NCBI RefSeq assembly: GCF_963675165.1
Contig: NC_087382.1
Coordinates: 4,441,963 to 4,505,962 of the forward strand
DNA from: Halichondria panicea
Taxonomy: Eukaryota > Porifera > Demospongiae > Suberitida > Halichondriidae
Direction: 5' to 3'
Length of the DNA stretch: 64,000 nt
A program made the translations under genes and the position numbers. The notes below the pieces were generated by a model. The model did no database searches, had not been told where the DNA came from, and worked only from the letters and a program-made list of their open reading frames with translations. Shown here in pieces: positions 1 to 10,602 of the stretch (positions within the stretch are counted from its first letter, which is position 1; each line of letters starts with the position of its first letter).

Positions 1-2603
1 CAATATTGGATTGAATTAACTTGAGCCCAATAGGGCATGTGCAGGGTAGAAAATAAATATTTATAAATTGTCTTGAAATTCCCAAATTGATGCATGGACC
101 CTCGGCATAGAGTTCCACTTGAGCAGAGCTGTCTTGTGTGAATACATTGTACTCTAATTCTGTGCACTGATTGCCAACTTCTTGTTTTGCCTGTCCTTCT
201 TTGAGACGACCAACACCACTCTCACTGACAACAGAACTGCGAATTCTAGCATTCACTGGATTTCCAACTTGGTCAACAGCCATAACACTGATTTTAAACG
301 TGTGTCCCTTTCTTGTAAAAACAATGTCGCTTTGTGAATATTTACAAAAAATTACTTGCACAGGCCTAGAAGAGATTGATAATTCGGTGGAGAATTCTAT
401 GGTGTTATTTATGTAGTCTAACCCATTTAAAGAAAAGTAATATTCAGCATTTTGACTTACTGTACACCTGTCCAACAGACCTCCGTAGATGTCTGCTCCT
501 GACTGGGTAGCCGTGTTGTTAGTCATGAACGTGTTGAAATGGTTTGCGAATCCGTAGCCATAATTATACAATTTAATTGTTTGAAAAAAGCATTCAGCAA
601 AAATGGTTTGAGTAGCACCAGTTTCTATAACTCCTCCTCCACACGCACTCCTATCCGTGTCATCCGCCACAAATATTCCCCCTCCGTACTGAGCCAAGTT
701 GTTGTTAAACATTAACGTGACAAATATATTCTGAGCCTCATATTCATTGTCTTTTTTATATAAGTACAAGCTCGAGCTTTGCCGTAGAAACACTCCACCT
801 CCACTAACAGTTGCTGTATTTGAGTAGATGTTAACGTGTGAACGAGTTAGTTTAATGGTTGTAGCTACTGCATAAATGCCTCCACCATTCTCAGCAATGT
901 TGCCAACAATCTCACTTTGTGTATTTGTATACCTAAACACATTGGTAACACAGATTGAAACTCGATTCTGCTTGAATAAACATAAACGCCTCCACCATTC
1001 AGTGCTGTGTTGTGATATATCTTTATTGGCTCATTTACAAAGAGTGTACTGTCTCTCAGAAATATCCCTCCTCCAAAGGTAGTAGCCGTGTTGTTTTTTA
1101 GCGTACTTTTGCAGATGGACATAGTACTGCCTAGATTACCATGAACCGCTCCACCATTCCTGTTAGCACTATTGTTTGTCAGTGTGCTGTCGGAGATAGA
1201 CACACTGCTTGAGTAAACACCAATCGCTCCACCACTCCCGTCAGCTCTATTATTTGTCAGCGTGCTTTCGAAAACGGACAAATTGCTTGAGGTAACATCA
1301 ATTGCTCCACCAAAGTCAGCTCTGTTGTTTGTTAGTGTGCTGTCGGAGATAGATACACTGCTTGAGTAAACAACAATCGCTCCACCACTCCTGTTAGCTC
1401 TGTTGTTTGTCGGCTCGCTGTCGGATATGGACAAACTGCTTGAGGTAACATCAATCGCTCCATCAAAGTCAGCTCTGTTGTTTGTCAGTGTGCTGTCGGA
1501 GATAGATACACTGCTTGAGTAAACAACAATCGCTCCACCACTCCAGTCAGCTCTGTTGTTTGTCAGTTCGCTGTCGAAAATGGACAAACTGCTTGAGGTA
1601 ACATCAATCGCTCCACCTAAGTCAGCTCTGTTGTTTGTCAGAATGCTGTCAGAGATGGACAAACTGCCTGAGGTAACATCAATCGCTCCACCATTCCAGT
1701 CAGCACTGTTGTTTGTCAGTTCGCTGTCGGAGATGGACAAACTACCTGAGGTAACATCAATTGCTCCACCATAGTCAGCTCTATTGTTTGTCAGTATGCT
1801 GCCGGAGATAGATACATTATTTGAGTAAACATAAATCGCTCCACCATACCGAAAAGCTTCGTTATTTGTGAAGCCACACCAAGTGATAACTACAGTACCC
1901 GATACCGCTTTTACCGCTCCTCCAGTCACAGCACTGTTATAGTTGAACTCTGTGTTGCTGATCAGTGTGCTATTTGATTCAATGTAAACTGCACCTCCAC
2001 CATTTCTAGTGAACCCACTATTTGTTATGTACACGTCATCAGCCTCAATGTGTAGTGCCCGAGCAGTGTTGTTCACAAAGAAAGTGTTCTCAATTGTTGC
2101 AGTTTGAGTATTTATGTGGTTTTCCACCTGATTGAGTAATACAAAAAAGTTTGTATAGTAGCAGCCATTTATATAGACATCGTGGGCACTGTCAACGGTC
2201 AATCCTTGATGTGAATTTTGTGATCCAACATTCACTCCAATGAAATCCAAGCCTTCAATACTTAATTCAATAATATTAACAAAACGTATCGTACCATTGC
2301 TATAGAATCTGATTACAGTTGTACTTTTGTTCCGGCTGGTAAAGTGTACATGTCTAAAGTTACGAATCAATAACTGCTCAGTTAACACATGATCTCCAGG
2401 TAGAAAGCTCAAGGTGAGATTGTCTCCACCAGATAACAGGTCTGTTTGAACAAGCTGCTCGAGAGTGAAACAAGTTCCATTTCGATATCCATGACACAAG
2501 TCAGTTGAATCCACCGGCACAATGTGATAGTGCTCACTCCTGGTAACAGTAGCTATAGGGTCAGTAGTAGTACTAACCAGTTGAGAACATCTCTAGACAG
2601 CAT
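1..2603 (-). CDS. Beta-helix repeat membrane protein, type C; partial, two apparent frameshifts
   Basis: This is the 5' part of a third beta-helix gene, related to the A and B genes further on. An ATG at 2603 opens a hydrophobic stretch (MLSRDVLNWLVLLLTL) that looks like a signal peptide. The frame then slips by one near 2555-2565 into ATVTRSEHYHIVPVDS and continues unbroken from 2520 to about 985. A second slip near 925-985 moves to the frame that runs to base 1. The last part reads AVDQVGNPVNA, then VELYAEGPC, then PCTCPIG, which match in order the same blocks of the A and B proteins, so the membrane part lies beyond the window. Between them are repeats of the 'LTNN.AD..GGAI' type. The two slips could be real decay or assembly indels. 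The family call is firm; whether the gene is functional is unknown. Confidence 0.8.
1140..1850 (-). repeat. Tandem 23/24-residue coding repeats in the type C gene
   Basis: About ten consecutive copies of a 69/72-bp unit code for 'SxSISDSxLTNNxADxxGGAI'. Units with one residue fewer (ending GGAIDVTS after RADF or RADY) alternate with longer ones (ending SGGAIVVYS), giving a higher-order unit of about 47 residues (141 bp). DNA identity between units is high, so they multiplied recently compared with the diverged beta-helix coils on either side. Confidence 0.85.
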
Positions 2604-3190
2604 CTCTCTGAAGTGAATGTGATGATGATTAATATAATTATGCAACAAATTATAAATTTTAACTCACTGTTGTAATTGATGCTGCACTCTTTTCTGTTTA
2701 ACTACTTTTGCTAGTCAACGAGTGCTTTAAATATGTTGTGTCTTAGTGATTGCCATGCATGCATATCCCCTCCATTAGGGGAAATTAATTGTTAATTGCA
2801 TGAAAGCATATAAGGCACTAGTTCAACCACATAATGGCATGGCCATCCGCTGTTATTGTATTGTTGATTGGGTATTTCCCGTGTGTTTCCCCAGGATAAT
2901 TAGGGTGCAGCCAAAAACATCCTGTTGGAAGCTAGCCCTAACATGTAAAGAATGCCCCACATTGTGAGATGTGGTTGATATACATTTCATCCAGAGTACG
3001 TTTTGGTATCAGTACTAGTAATGGCCTCCTAAACAGCTACTGGATGTTTTCGGGCCAAGAGAATGATTGTTATAAAAAAAAAATTATACATGACTAAATT
3101 TATAATGCTTTTTTCCTTGCAGCAGCAGTTGGACTGTTTTGACCCAATCAAGCATCAAGATATCTCCATTCTGTTAAGTAACAGACATCA
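2604..3190. other. Upstream region of the type C gene, no gene seen
   Basis: AT-rich sequence with no convincing coding frame on either strand. It should contain the promoter and 5' leader of the minus-strand gene that starts at 2603. No specific site can be supported. Confidence 0.5.
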
Positions 3191-3390
3191 NNNNNNNNNN
3201 NNNNNNNNNNNNNNNNNNNNNNNNNNNNNNNNNNNNNNNNNNNNNNNNNNNNNNNNNNNNNNNNNNNNNNNNNNNNNNNNNNNNNNNNNNNNNNNNNNNN
3301 NNNNNNNNNNNNNNNNNNNNNNNNNNNNNNNNNNNNNNNNNNNNNNNNNNNNNNNNNNNNNNNNNNNNNNNNNNNNNNNNNNNNNNNNNN
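3191..3390. other. Assembly gap (200 N)
   Basis: A run of exactly 200 N, a typical scaffold-gap length, so true length is unknown. The sequence just after it matches the interior of the MITE found complete at 23565-23946, so the gap falls inside a copy of that repeat. Confidence 0.99.
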
Positions 3391-3650
3391 GTCATAGTAT
3401 AAACAATTGGAATTACTGGTGGTTAATTATCTCCTTACAATTCTATATTATAGATATAGAGTCATGCAATGGCAATTATTTATAGTTTGATGTTACTTGT
3501 GCAACGACAATCATGGGGCCTATGTTGTGGGCGATTTGAAAAGAATAATAGGCAATTTGAAAAGAATAATAGGTAATTTTTAGGCTGTTTACTTGAGCAT
3601 AAAAGAATAGCATAATAGGTAATATCTCGAGCATAATCTACCAACCCCTA
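3391..3650 (+). mobile_element. MITE copy 1 (left end lost in gap)
   Basis: It matches the reverse complement of 23565-23810, including the internal 'gtcatagtataaac' and 'tagtttgatgttacttgtgc' segments, and ends with the family terminus ctaccaacccct. The interior has short repeats of 'gaaaagaataatagg'. It is non-coding and non-autonomous. Confidence 0.75.
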
Positions 3651-4488
3651 CACATAGTACAGCCTGAGAAATACAATGTATAGATCGAAGACTAATGCGA
3701 GTATTAAAAAATAGCTTAATAGGCAATTAATGAGCATAATAATATTATTATAGGCAAGGCCTACCCCTAATCTCTTAACCGCAATGTTGCAACATTTCAG
3801 AAGCTTCTAGTAACAAACCGTTATTGATGCATGTCATTGACCGGAGTTTGGGGATTGTATACCGGAGTAAATAATTGAGTAAGAAAAAATTTTTCAGCAC
3901 AGACTAAAAATGTGTTTATTATACCGTCTATTATTATATTATAGTATTACTCATGCTATTCAGACTTCTATTATTATACCAAAATTTGATAAAAATTGCC
4001 TATCATCATGCTCCATGCTGCAGGGTTATAATTAGTCTCAATCATATCAAATTATATAATTTATTTGGGCAAGGCCTATATATATAGTTAGGGGTAAACT
4101 CAGTGCTGTGAAATCTGTTTATGTGTGCATGTGTTGATCAAGGGCCAGTCACTCCAACAAAGAATTTAGTTTCCCGTCCTGAAATTTGACTCTTCATTAT
4201 GAAAGGAGGGAAATTTGTTTATAGCAATTTGTTTATATAGCAACCACTCTTGCATGGGAAGACCAGTGCCTGTAATAATAAGGAAGTGGCTTGTTGACTC
4301 AGGAGACATGTATATGCTATAGGGAGATTAGTATAATGTGGCTATAGATTAACCTCAATAGACAGTATGTGCACTGAGTCACTGACCAAACATTCATTTG
4401 TGGTGCATGTGTACATCTTGGCTCCTACACAATTTGATGTGTGTTTACTTCCTCTACCCAAATTGATTGTGGTGTGCTTAGCTTCCTA
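3651..4488. other. Intergenic, nothing recognised
   Basis: AT-rich sequence without a supported gene. Short fragments similar to the neighbouring MITE may be present, but boundaries cannot be set. Confidence 0.4.
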
Positions 4489-4793
4489 CACGAGAATAAT
4501 AGGCAGGTTTTGAAAGTACAAGTCATTATGAATCATATAATTTACAGTATAAACATTTGTAGGCCTGATGGTCATGATGGAAGTATACTGATGGTTATAA
4601 TTAGTGGCATTCTGTATTGTAGATAGAGTCATGTCGCCATTATTTTATAGTTTGATGTTACTTGTGCGACGACATGGAGTCTATGTTGGAATAATGAGGC
4701 AACTGATTTGAAAAGAATAATAGGCTGTTAACTTGAATAAAAGAATAATAGCTAATAGGTATAATTATCTCAAGCATAATCTACCAACCCCTA
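4489..4793 (+). mobile_element. MITE copy 2 (5'-truncated)
   Basis: It shares with copies 1 and 3 the internal 'tagtttgatgttacttgtgc' segment, the 'gaaaagaataatagg' motif and the terminal 'agcataatctaccaacccct'. The left terminus is not recognisable and the copy is more diverged. Confidence 0.65.
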
Positions 4794-4911
4794 TACATAT
4801 ATAGGCTTATTGCTATACAGTTCAAACTTCATTATTGTATCACTATGCCATGGGCCAATTTCTGTGTGTAACAACACATGCAGCAACACATGCAGCAGGC
4901 TGAGGGAGGGG

Positions 4912-5184
4912 TAGTCTCGGGTTCAGGCCACGCTTTAGAAAGAACGTCTGATCAAGTTCGTATATGAAACTCAGACGTCCAGGAATTTCTTGGACCGGTA
5001 ATTATAACCGCACAGGACATGCACGCCCACGATCAGCCATGAATATACACTTAGTGATTCGATTCATAATTATATTCATGGCTTATCGTGGGTGTGCACA
5101 TCCTGTGCGGTTAATTTCATGGAATTCTGCACGAGTTTCACATAGGAAACTTGACCAGACGAACGCGGCCTGGACCCGAGACTA
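4912..5184. mobile_element. Foldback element with 'tagtctcggg...cccgagacta' ends
   Basis: A 273-bp imperfect palindrome. The outer ends are tagtctcggg and cccgagacta. Inner pairs include a segment around 5013-5045 (cacaggacatgcacgcccac and following) matched in inverse by 5087-5107. Similar palindromes occur at 38143-38323 and 50367-50547. A single strand could form one long hairpin. The small reading frame inside it is just palindrome sequence. Confidence 0.7.
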
Positions 5185-5534
5185 GGGGAGGGGCTGGTCT
5201 GTAGTCTGTGGTGAAGGGGGGGAGCTCATCCATATAGGACAGTCTCAGCTGGTCCGCCCTCGTGGCTGGTCTGATGACGGAAGGAGTTATGTCAGTTGGG
5301 TACACAAGATCTCTCCTTGTGTATAGTCATCAGCATAATTAATTTTATCGACCTCGTTTTCATCATTATTTTATACCTGCTGATACATTTCCTGGCCCGG
5401 CATTGTTGGCTTGTCAGAGTTTCAAATGTACATCACCGGTTCATAAATTCCTTATGATGCATATCCTATCTTTTAGGCATGTATATTACTCTTCTTGAGT
5501 ACGAATTGATATAGGATTATATATAACACTCATA

Positions 5535-5635
5535 CTATGGTTGCTAGGGATTTATGGCAACGTAAACCACACCTCGCCCTCGGGCTACGCCCTTGTGCTT
5601 GGTGGGTTTACTGCCATAAATCCCTAGAACCATAG
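5535..5635. mobile_element. Short foldback element (101 bp)
   Basis: Inverted arms of about 34 bp (starting ctatggttgctagggattta) surround a 'tcgccctcgggctacgccc' loop. No coding content. Confidence 0.75.
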
Positions 5636-6281
5636 CATAATTATATGTAGACCTGTATGTATAATTATATGTACACCTGCATGCATGCAGTTACCCTTTG
5701 TGGCTGAGTGCATGTGCGTGTGTGGGAGTATAGGGGGATGAGTCCCATGCACTATCGCTCGAAGAAGGCCCTGAAGTTGTTACAACCCTCTTCCTCCATG
5801 GCGATGGTGGTGACATCACATCACATCATGATGTCACAAGTTACATTCATCTCTCATGAACACTAAAAATGCATGTGTAGTTTATTCTCATTGAATGTTG
5901 AACACTTGACTTAAGTCATTTTGTTTTTTATCGACAAAAATTTTAACTATTCCCCCATGATCTATAAAATTATCTCCTATGCAAGTTTTAAGATTCGTTT
6001 GTGTCACCATCAGGACTTTTCATGCAAAACTTAATAAAATCCCCAAAGATTGCATTATCAAAATTGACATTGATTCCCATTCTTTAGACACCTATTATGC
6101 TAAAAACTTAGTCTTGCACCAGCCCCGATTAAAATTGGGTCTGGACTCTGGAGAACTTCCTATAAGTGGCTAAGTAAATAGTGGTCACAAATAATAGTTG
6201 ATGACCACAGCTAGGGCTAGTGTAGCCTCGATCCCAGGCCGAGTTTTCGCTTTTATAACGGTTAGGCGAACTAGTTGTAGT
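5636..6281. other. Intergenic with a repeat end at 6213-6262
   Basis: No gene is supported. The stretch 6213-6262 (gtagcctcgatcccaggccg and onward) is the reverse complement, with changes, of 38091-38139. It is therefore the end of a dispersed repeat abutting the glycosyltransferase fragment that follows. Confidence 0.55.
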
Positions 6282-6563
6282 ACTATCATCAAGTGTAATA
6301 TCAAAGAGGTGGTTACTGACCCTCGTTTTAAAGTCATAAACCCACATCACAGCGAGTACCCAAAGGGCAAGTGTACTAATGATATTGTGTGTGAAATTCG
6401 ATCAAAAGTACCAGAAAAGTATCGAACTTCAGTAGAGCCTATTTTACAGCAATGGTTAACAGTCTTAACAACAGGTGATAGTAGCTCCAAGGAGTTATTG
6501 GGCCAAAAAACATGCAAACGTGATTTGTCTCATCCATATAAACTTTACGAGAATTTGGCTTAA
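6282..6563 (+). pseudogene. 3' fragment of a glycosyltransferase-like gene
   Basis: This encodes only the C-terminal part of the intact protein at 13356-14399, from TIIKCN through VVTDPRFKV, VPEKYRTSVEPILQQW and QKTCKRDLS to YENLA. The residues before TIIKCN come from the neighbouring repeat, not the gene. A short deletion is visible where the intact protein has YFTQDVLSN. It is a truncated duplicate lying just before the next copy. Confidence 0.8.
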
Positions 6564-6629
6564 AAATAATGTTGATAGAAAGTTTCTGCTAAAATTTGAA
6601 TTGGCAGTATATTTTTTAAGTGCATAGTG

Positions 6630-7600
6630 ATGAATCAATTCACTTTTAAGGTAACGCTACTATTTGCTTTGTTTGGTAATATCATAGTGCTATGGTATTT
6701 ACCAACTTATACTTCATGGAGGCGGCAAGAACTGAGCAAGCCAATAATATTGAACACTCAAAGGATGTACCAATTGCTTTCTCTATATCTAACACAAACA
6801 GAAAACTGTATTCCAACTTATCTAAAGTCTCCCGAAGTGATTGGTGACTCTGAAGCATGTCAGTGTGATGTCATCATCTTCAGTTACAAAAATAAGTGCA
6901 CTGACACGTCATTTCCTCATGTCCAGTACTTATTCAACTCTAGTAAGTCTACAACTTGGACTGTTGGAAGAAACTTGCTTTACGAAGCAGCCAGGAAAAG
7001 GAAAGACAAGTACATTCACTACATTTTCATGGACGACGATGTTCACATTGGATATAAAAAACACACAGAATCTGTGGAGGATGTATGAGGAGTCTCTCAA
7101 GACCTTCCAACCAGCTGTAGTTATCGTCCCATTGCACAGTAAGAACTTATCCGGTGAAAATGTTCCTGAGCGAGTGAATTGTGAACCCACAAGATACACA
7201 AGTATACTACATCCATGGATGCTATTTTCAACGCCTTTCACTATCAAACAATAGACCACATACTTCCATACACACCAAAGTATGATTCACTGAGCTGCAT
7301 GGTGGTACTCACTTCATCAAGTGTAATATCAAAGAGGTTGTTATGGACCCTTGTTTTATAGTATAGGAAACCCACAGCACCGCGAGTACCCACGGAACCG
7401 TTTTACCCAGGATATCCTCAATTTTAAATATTGTATCTGAAATTCGGTCAGAAGTACCAGAAAAGTATCGAACTTCACTTGAGCCTATTTTACAGCAATG
7501 CTGGTTAACAAATGATAACTCAAACAGGTTATTGAACGAACAAACATGCAAACGTGATTTGTCTGTGCATCCATATAGACCTTACGAGAATCTGGCTAAA
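6630..7600 (+). pseudogene. Degraded glycosyltransferase-like gene
   Basis: A second copy of the family. From the ATG at 6630 the frame is open through a membrane anchor (FKVTLLFALFGNIIVLWYL), the CQCDVIIFSYK block and the DDD motif (YIHYIFMDDDV), then is lost near 7050 by a small deletion. The matching sequence continues in another frame (WRMYEESLKTFQPAVVIV, PERVNCEPTRY). It breaks again near 7205 and near 7310, where bases matching the intact gene's SQMYT region are missing, and continues to PYENLA near 7598. Several independent frame losses make this a pseudogene. Confidence 0.85.
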
Positions 7601-7700
7601 ACAAAACATTCGTCTATACCAAAAGTTGACTATAATTATGTACCCTGATATACCAAGTATCCTTTTTTTAGTGGTGATGTAATGTAATATATTGTACATG

Positions 7701-7752
7701 CATACTCTGGTATATACATACATACATACTCTGGTATATACATACATACATG
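7701..7752. repeat. 24-bp direct repeat, two copies
   Basis: The unit starting catactctggtatatacata at 7701 is repeated from 7725. A simple local duplication rich in 'cata'. Confidence 0.8.
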
Positions 7753-7950
7753 CATGGTTCTCTTTACTACAGTAGACTCTCAATTCCGGCTCTCTGAAAT
7801 TCGGCTACCTCCATGCATATAATGGATTGCTAGCTAGAAAATTCGTCCTGAAATGCGGCCACTCGCTATTCTCTGTATATATACTGGCTGCCCCAAACTA
7901 GGTTTGCAATGTACATTTAATACGACCTTTTGGATGAAGGTCACGCTATA

Positions 7951-8053
7951 TGTGCTATGCGCTAAACGACAATTTCCAATGCGTCATGCGCGATGTGCTA
8001 TGCACTATGAGACGATTTCCAATGCGTCGTGCATGATGTGCTATGCACTATGC
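7951..8053. repeat. 43-bp tandem repeat, about 2.4 copies
   Basis: Units begin tgtgctatgc at 7951, 7994 and 8037, the last one partial. The units differ by a few bases. No coding role is supported. Confidence 0.8.
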
Positions 8054-9007
8054 AAAATGGGTCAACAACTCTTGCTTATGTTTACAGCTGGTCAGCTATT
8101 AAAATAAAAACGCAGTCAAGAACCCAGAGTCTGCCCAGTTCAATACTGCTGGATTCTCAACAGGCTGATGTGCCACTAAGATCACAAACAGATTGTATAC
8201 TCTGCTAACATCATCAGATGTTGCGTTAATTAATTGTTGAAGTCATGATATACAGATTATGTAATGGACACTTCGCCTCATGTATATCATCTGAGGTGAT
8301 GAAAGTGAAGTGCTGGATATACAAGTATAGAAGTTATGCACATGCAAGGGCGTGCATGGTCAACACCCACATGGATCATTGTCAGCTTAAATAATAATTA
8401 GGATGTATACTAAGCTAGTAAAGAGCAAACAAAGAGCAAAAACAAAAAATTAAAGAACACAAGTCATGTAAAAGCTATTTGTTAGTTAGCAGGCAGGGCA
8501 AAGGTGTCCCTCCTATAGCAGAGAAATGGGACCAACTGTACCACCAAGTCATAAAACTGGCTATAAGATACTCTCATCATGTAGTCTATTTATACTGAGA
8601 TCCGCTATACAGGGTGTGCACAAGGTCCCCGTTCCTCCCGTGGTCGTGCTATCAGGACCATGATGCATTCCACCAGAAGCCAATCTCCTGTAGAATACTG
8701 TTATTTCCTTGCCCAGCTGTCCACTTGCAGAGAGCACTAAAGGGGTGAATGACACAGACGCGTGCGCTTGCTCTACCTCCCTGACTCTTTACTCATAATT
8801 TTTTTCTCTGCACTGCTCTAGGCTCGTGCTCCTGCGTGCAGGACCTTAAATCCAGAAGGTGGGGCGTGAAGCCCAGCTCCGCCTCATCGAATAAATAAAG
8901 AAACGATGAAAGTAGTGGTATTTATGTGTGGGGTTTAAATACCCAAGCATCTATATGAAGGTTCTCTCCAGTCTTATAAGCCATTTGCTGCAATGTCCAA
9001 TCTGGCC
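8054..9007. other. Intergenic, no gene recognised
   Basis: Only short frames of low plausibility are present and nothing recognisable by family. Confidence 0.4.
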
Positions 9008-9330
9008 TTATCTGTGGTAATGGCAGTGCGCCTTGCCATGGCCTCGGAGCTTAAAGGTCTGCACATCGTTGCAGATTTCTGTCACCAGGGTGGCAGTTAG
9101 GTCTTTGGTCTCATTATGTCTTATCGACCTCGTGAGTAGTATAAAGTTTGCACCACAGACACAATTAGTAGCGGTGTTTGACAAACTCCATCCATACCGC
9201 ACGGTCAGAACGTCTACAAACTGGCTTTTTGAGGGTATAGGCCTCTCTGAGGTGATCGGCATTCATCTTGTGTTTTTGCATTTTTCCCGCTGGATCTCTG
9301 CTTTAGCTGAGTTTGTTAGAGCTTCGTAGG
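9008..9330 (-). pseudogene. Possible retroelement ORF remnant
   Basis: The minus-strand frame reads SQFVDVLTVRYGWSLSNTAT, then CVCGANF, then RSIRHNETKDLTATLVTEIC. The order 'RYGW.L..T...C.CG..F', then 'IRHNE..DLTA.L.TE.C', resembles the C-terminal region of reverse-transcriptase-type ORFs common in cnidarian and sponge genomes (recalled pattern, not searched). The segment expected between CVCG and IRHNE is shortened, and no intact polymerase frame lies upstream, so it would be a relic. Confidence 0.45.
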
Positions 9331-9774
9331 GATATGCAGGGTCTTGTGAATAGATTAGCTTCCAGAGTAGAGCAGTGACGAACATGGAAGACTTAAATTC
9401 TTGATCGGATAACGATTGTTGTGAGAGAATTGAATATTAATGCCTAAACCGCCTAGTCTTGCAGCGAGAGCAAACAATTAAGTCTCTATCCACAGTGCAC
9501 GTACGGTGGTCTGCCTGTGAGGTTTGGACATTGGAGAATGTCGTCCAGCTCTTTGAGGTGTCGGTCAATGCATGGGTGGTTCGTGAGAGCTAGGACCATA
9601 TATACTTGACATAATATACCATGCATGGGCTAAGGCAGCAAAAGCGGTATGGGGTTGAGAATTTCTGATTGTTGAAAAGGTCTTTAGTTCATCAGTCCAG
9701 GCCTGGGAGCCCAGAGATGCTCCAAAGTGGGGTCTATACCCTTATTTGTGGTTCTCAAATTTGTGTCACCAGTA
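9331..9774. other. Intergenic, nothing recognised
   Basis: No supported coding frame. The sequence may be further decayed retroelement, but no motif is visible. Confidence 0.35.
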
Positions 9775-10104
9775 AGGCCAGTGTTCGTCAATGTCTTGTT
9801 TTCTGGTTTGGAAATCACCTTACCACTAGTGAGGGAGGGAGGTTATCATTATTCATTATTGTGACATCACTTCCTGTAAAACCCCATTTTCTAAAATAAC
9901 CACACTGGATATACAATAAAACCACAAATATGAAAAAGGAAAATCTTACCTCTTCAATCTATGCTATTTATCATGTGACACACCCACAAGTAGGTGTGGC
10001 TAATGAAAATAATGGAGTGATGTCATAATAATGAGTTTTTTGATGAGGCAGTGAAATTTGAGGAGGGAGGTAACCAGAAACAAGACATTGATTAACATTG
10101 GCCT
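9775..10104. mobile_element. Non-autonomous TIR element (about 330 bp)
   Basis: The ends are inverted: left aggccagtgttcgtcaatgt then cttgttttctggtt, right aaccagaaacaagacattga then ttaacattggcct, matching over about 35 bp with a few changes. Non-coding interior. No clear target duplication could be fixed. Confidence 0.65.
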
Positions 10105-10398
10105 AAAGGGGTCCAGGGGAGGGGGAGCGGGCGCACAGCATACACCCACAACCCTGTGTAAGTTGTAATTCCATGAATTGTATAATTATTGTTTGTACCA
10201 AAAAAGGATGAAGAATTTAATTAAAAAGTAACGGTGTCCTCCCTCCTGTGCCTCTGGGTAGTCCTATTTCAAAAAAAAAAAAAAAAGTTTCAACAGCTCA
10301 ATTTCACCCTGTGTGACCTTAGAAGTGAGCTGGTCTGACCTGCCATAGTGTGTGGTCTCTGTGTTATCCTGAGGCTGTTGAGCTAGTAAGTTTATTAT

Positions 10399-10456
10399 TA
10401 GCCTCGAGACCAGGCCGATTAAAATACGTATTTTAATCGGCCTGGATTCTAGGCTA
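10399..10456. repeat. Short palindrome containing a 36-bp perfect core
   Basis: Bases 10410-10445 form a perfect palindrome centred on 'tac|gta', with ends ccaggccgatt and aatcggcctgg. The flanks tagcctcga and ttctaggcta extend it imperfectly. The CCAGGCC end motif recurs at other palindromes in the window. Confidence 0.9.
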
Positions 10457-10602
10457 GTTTATTATCAACTGAGCTGCTCTGACCCGTTGCAGGCGTGTCA
10501 GGAGTCTCCGTGCTCTTGTTGCCCATGCGCAGCAATTCACGTAAAGTTGGTAAAGGATCATGAGTATCAAAAGCAAATTATCATGCCGATTTAGCCTGGA
10601 TT

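Noticed and set aside
1140-1850. CRISPR-like spaced repeats
   Set aside because: Repeats are contiguous and coding, without unique spacers, and the genome is eukaryotic.
3063-3485. Open frames crossing the N run
   Set aside because: They exist only because N codons are not stops; there is no coding signal on either side.
7853-8107. 84-codon frame over the 43-bp tandem repeat
   Set aside because: It is a by-product of the repeat; no family resemblance.
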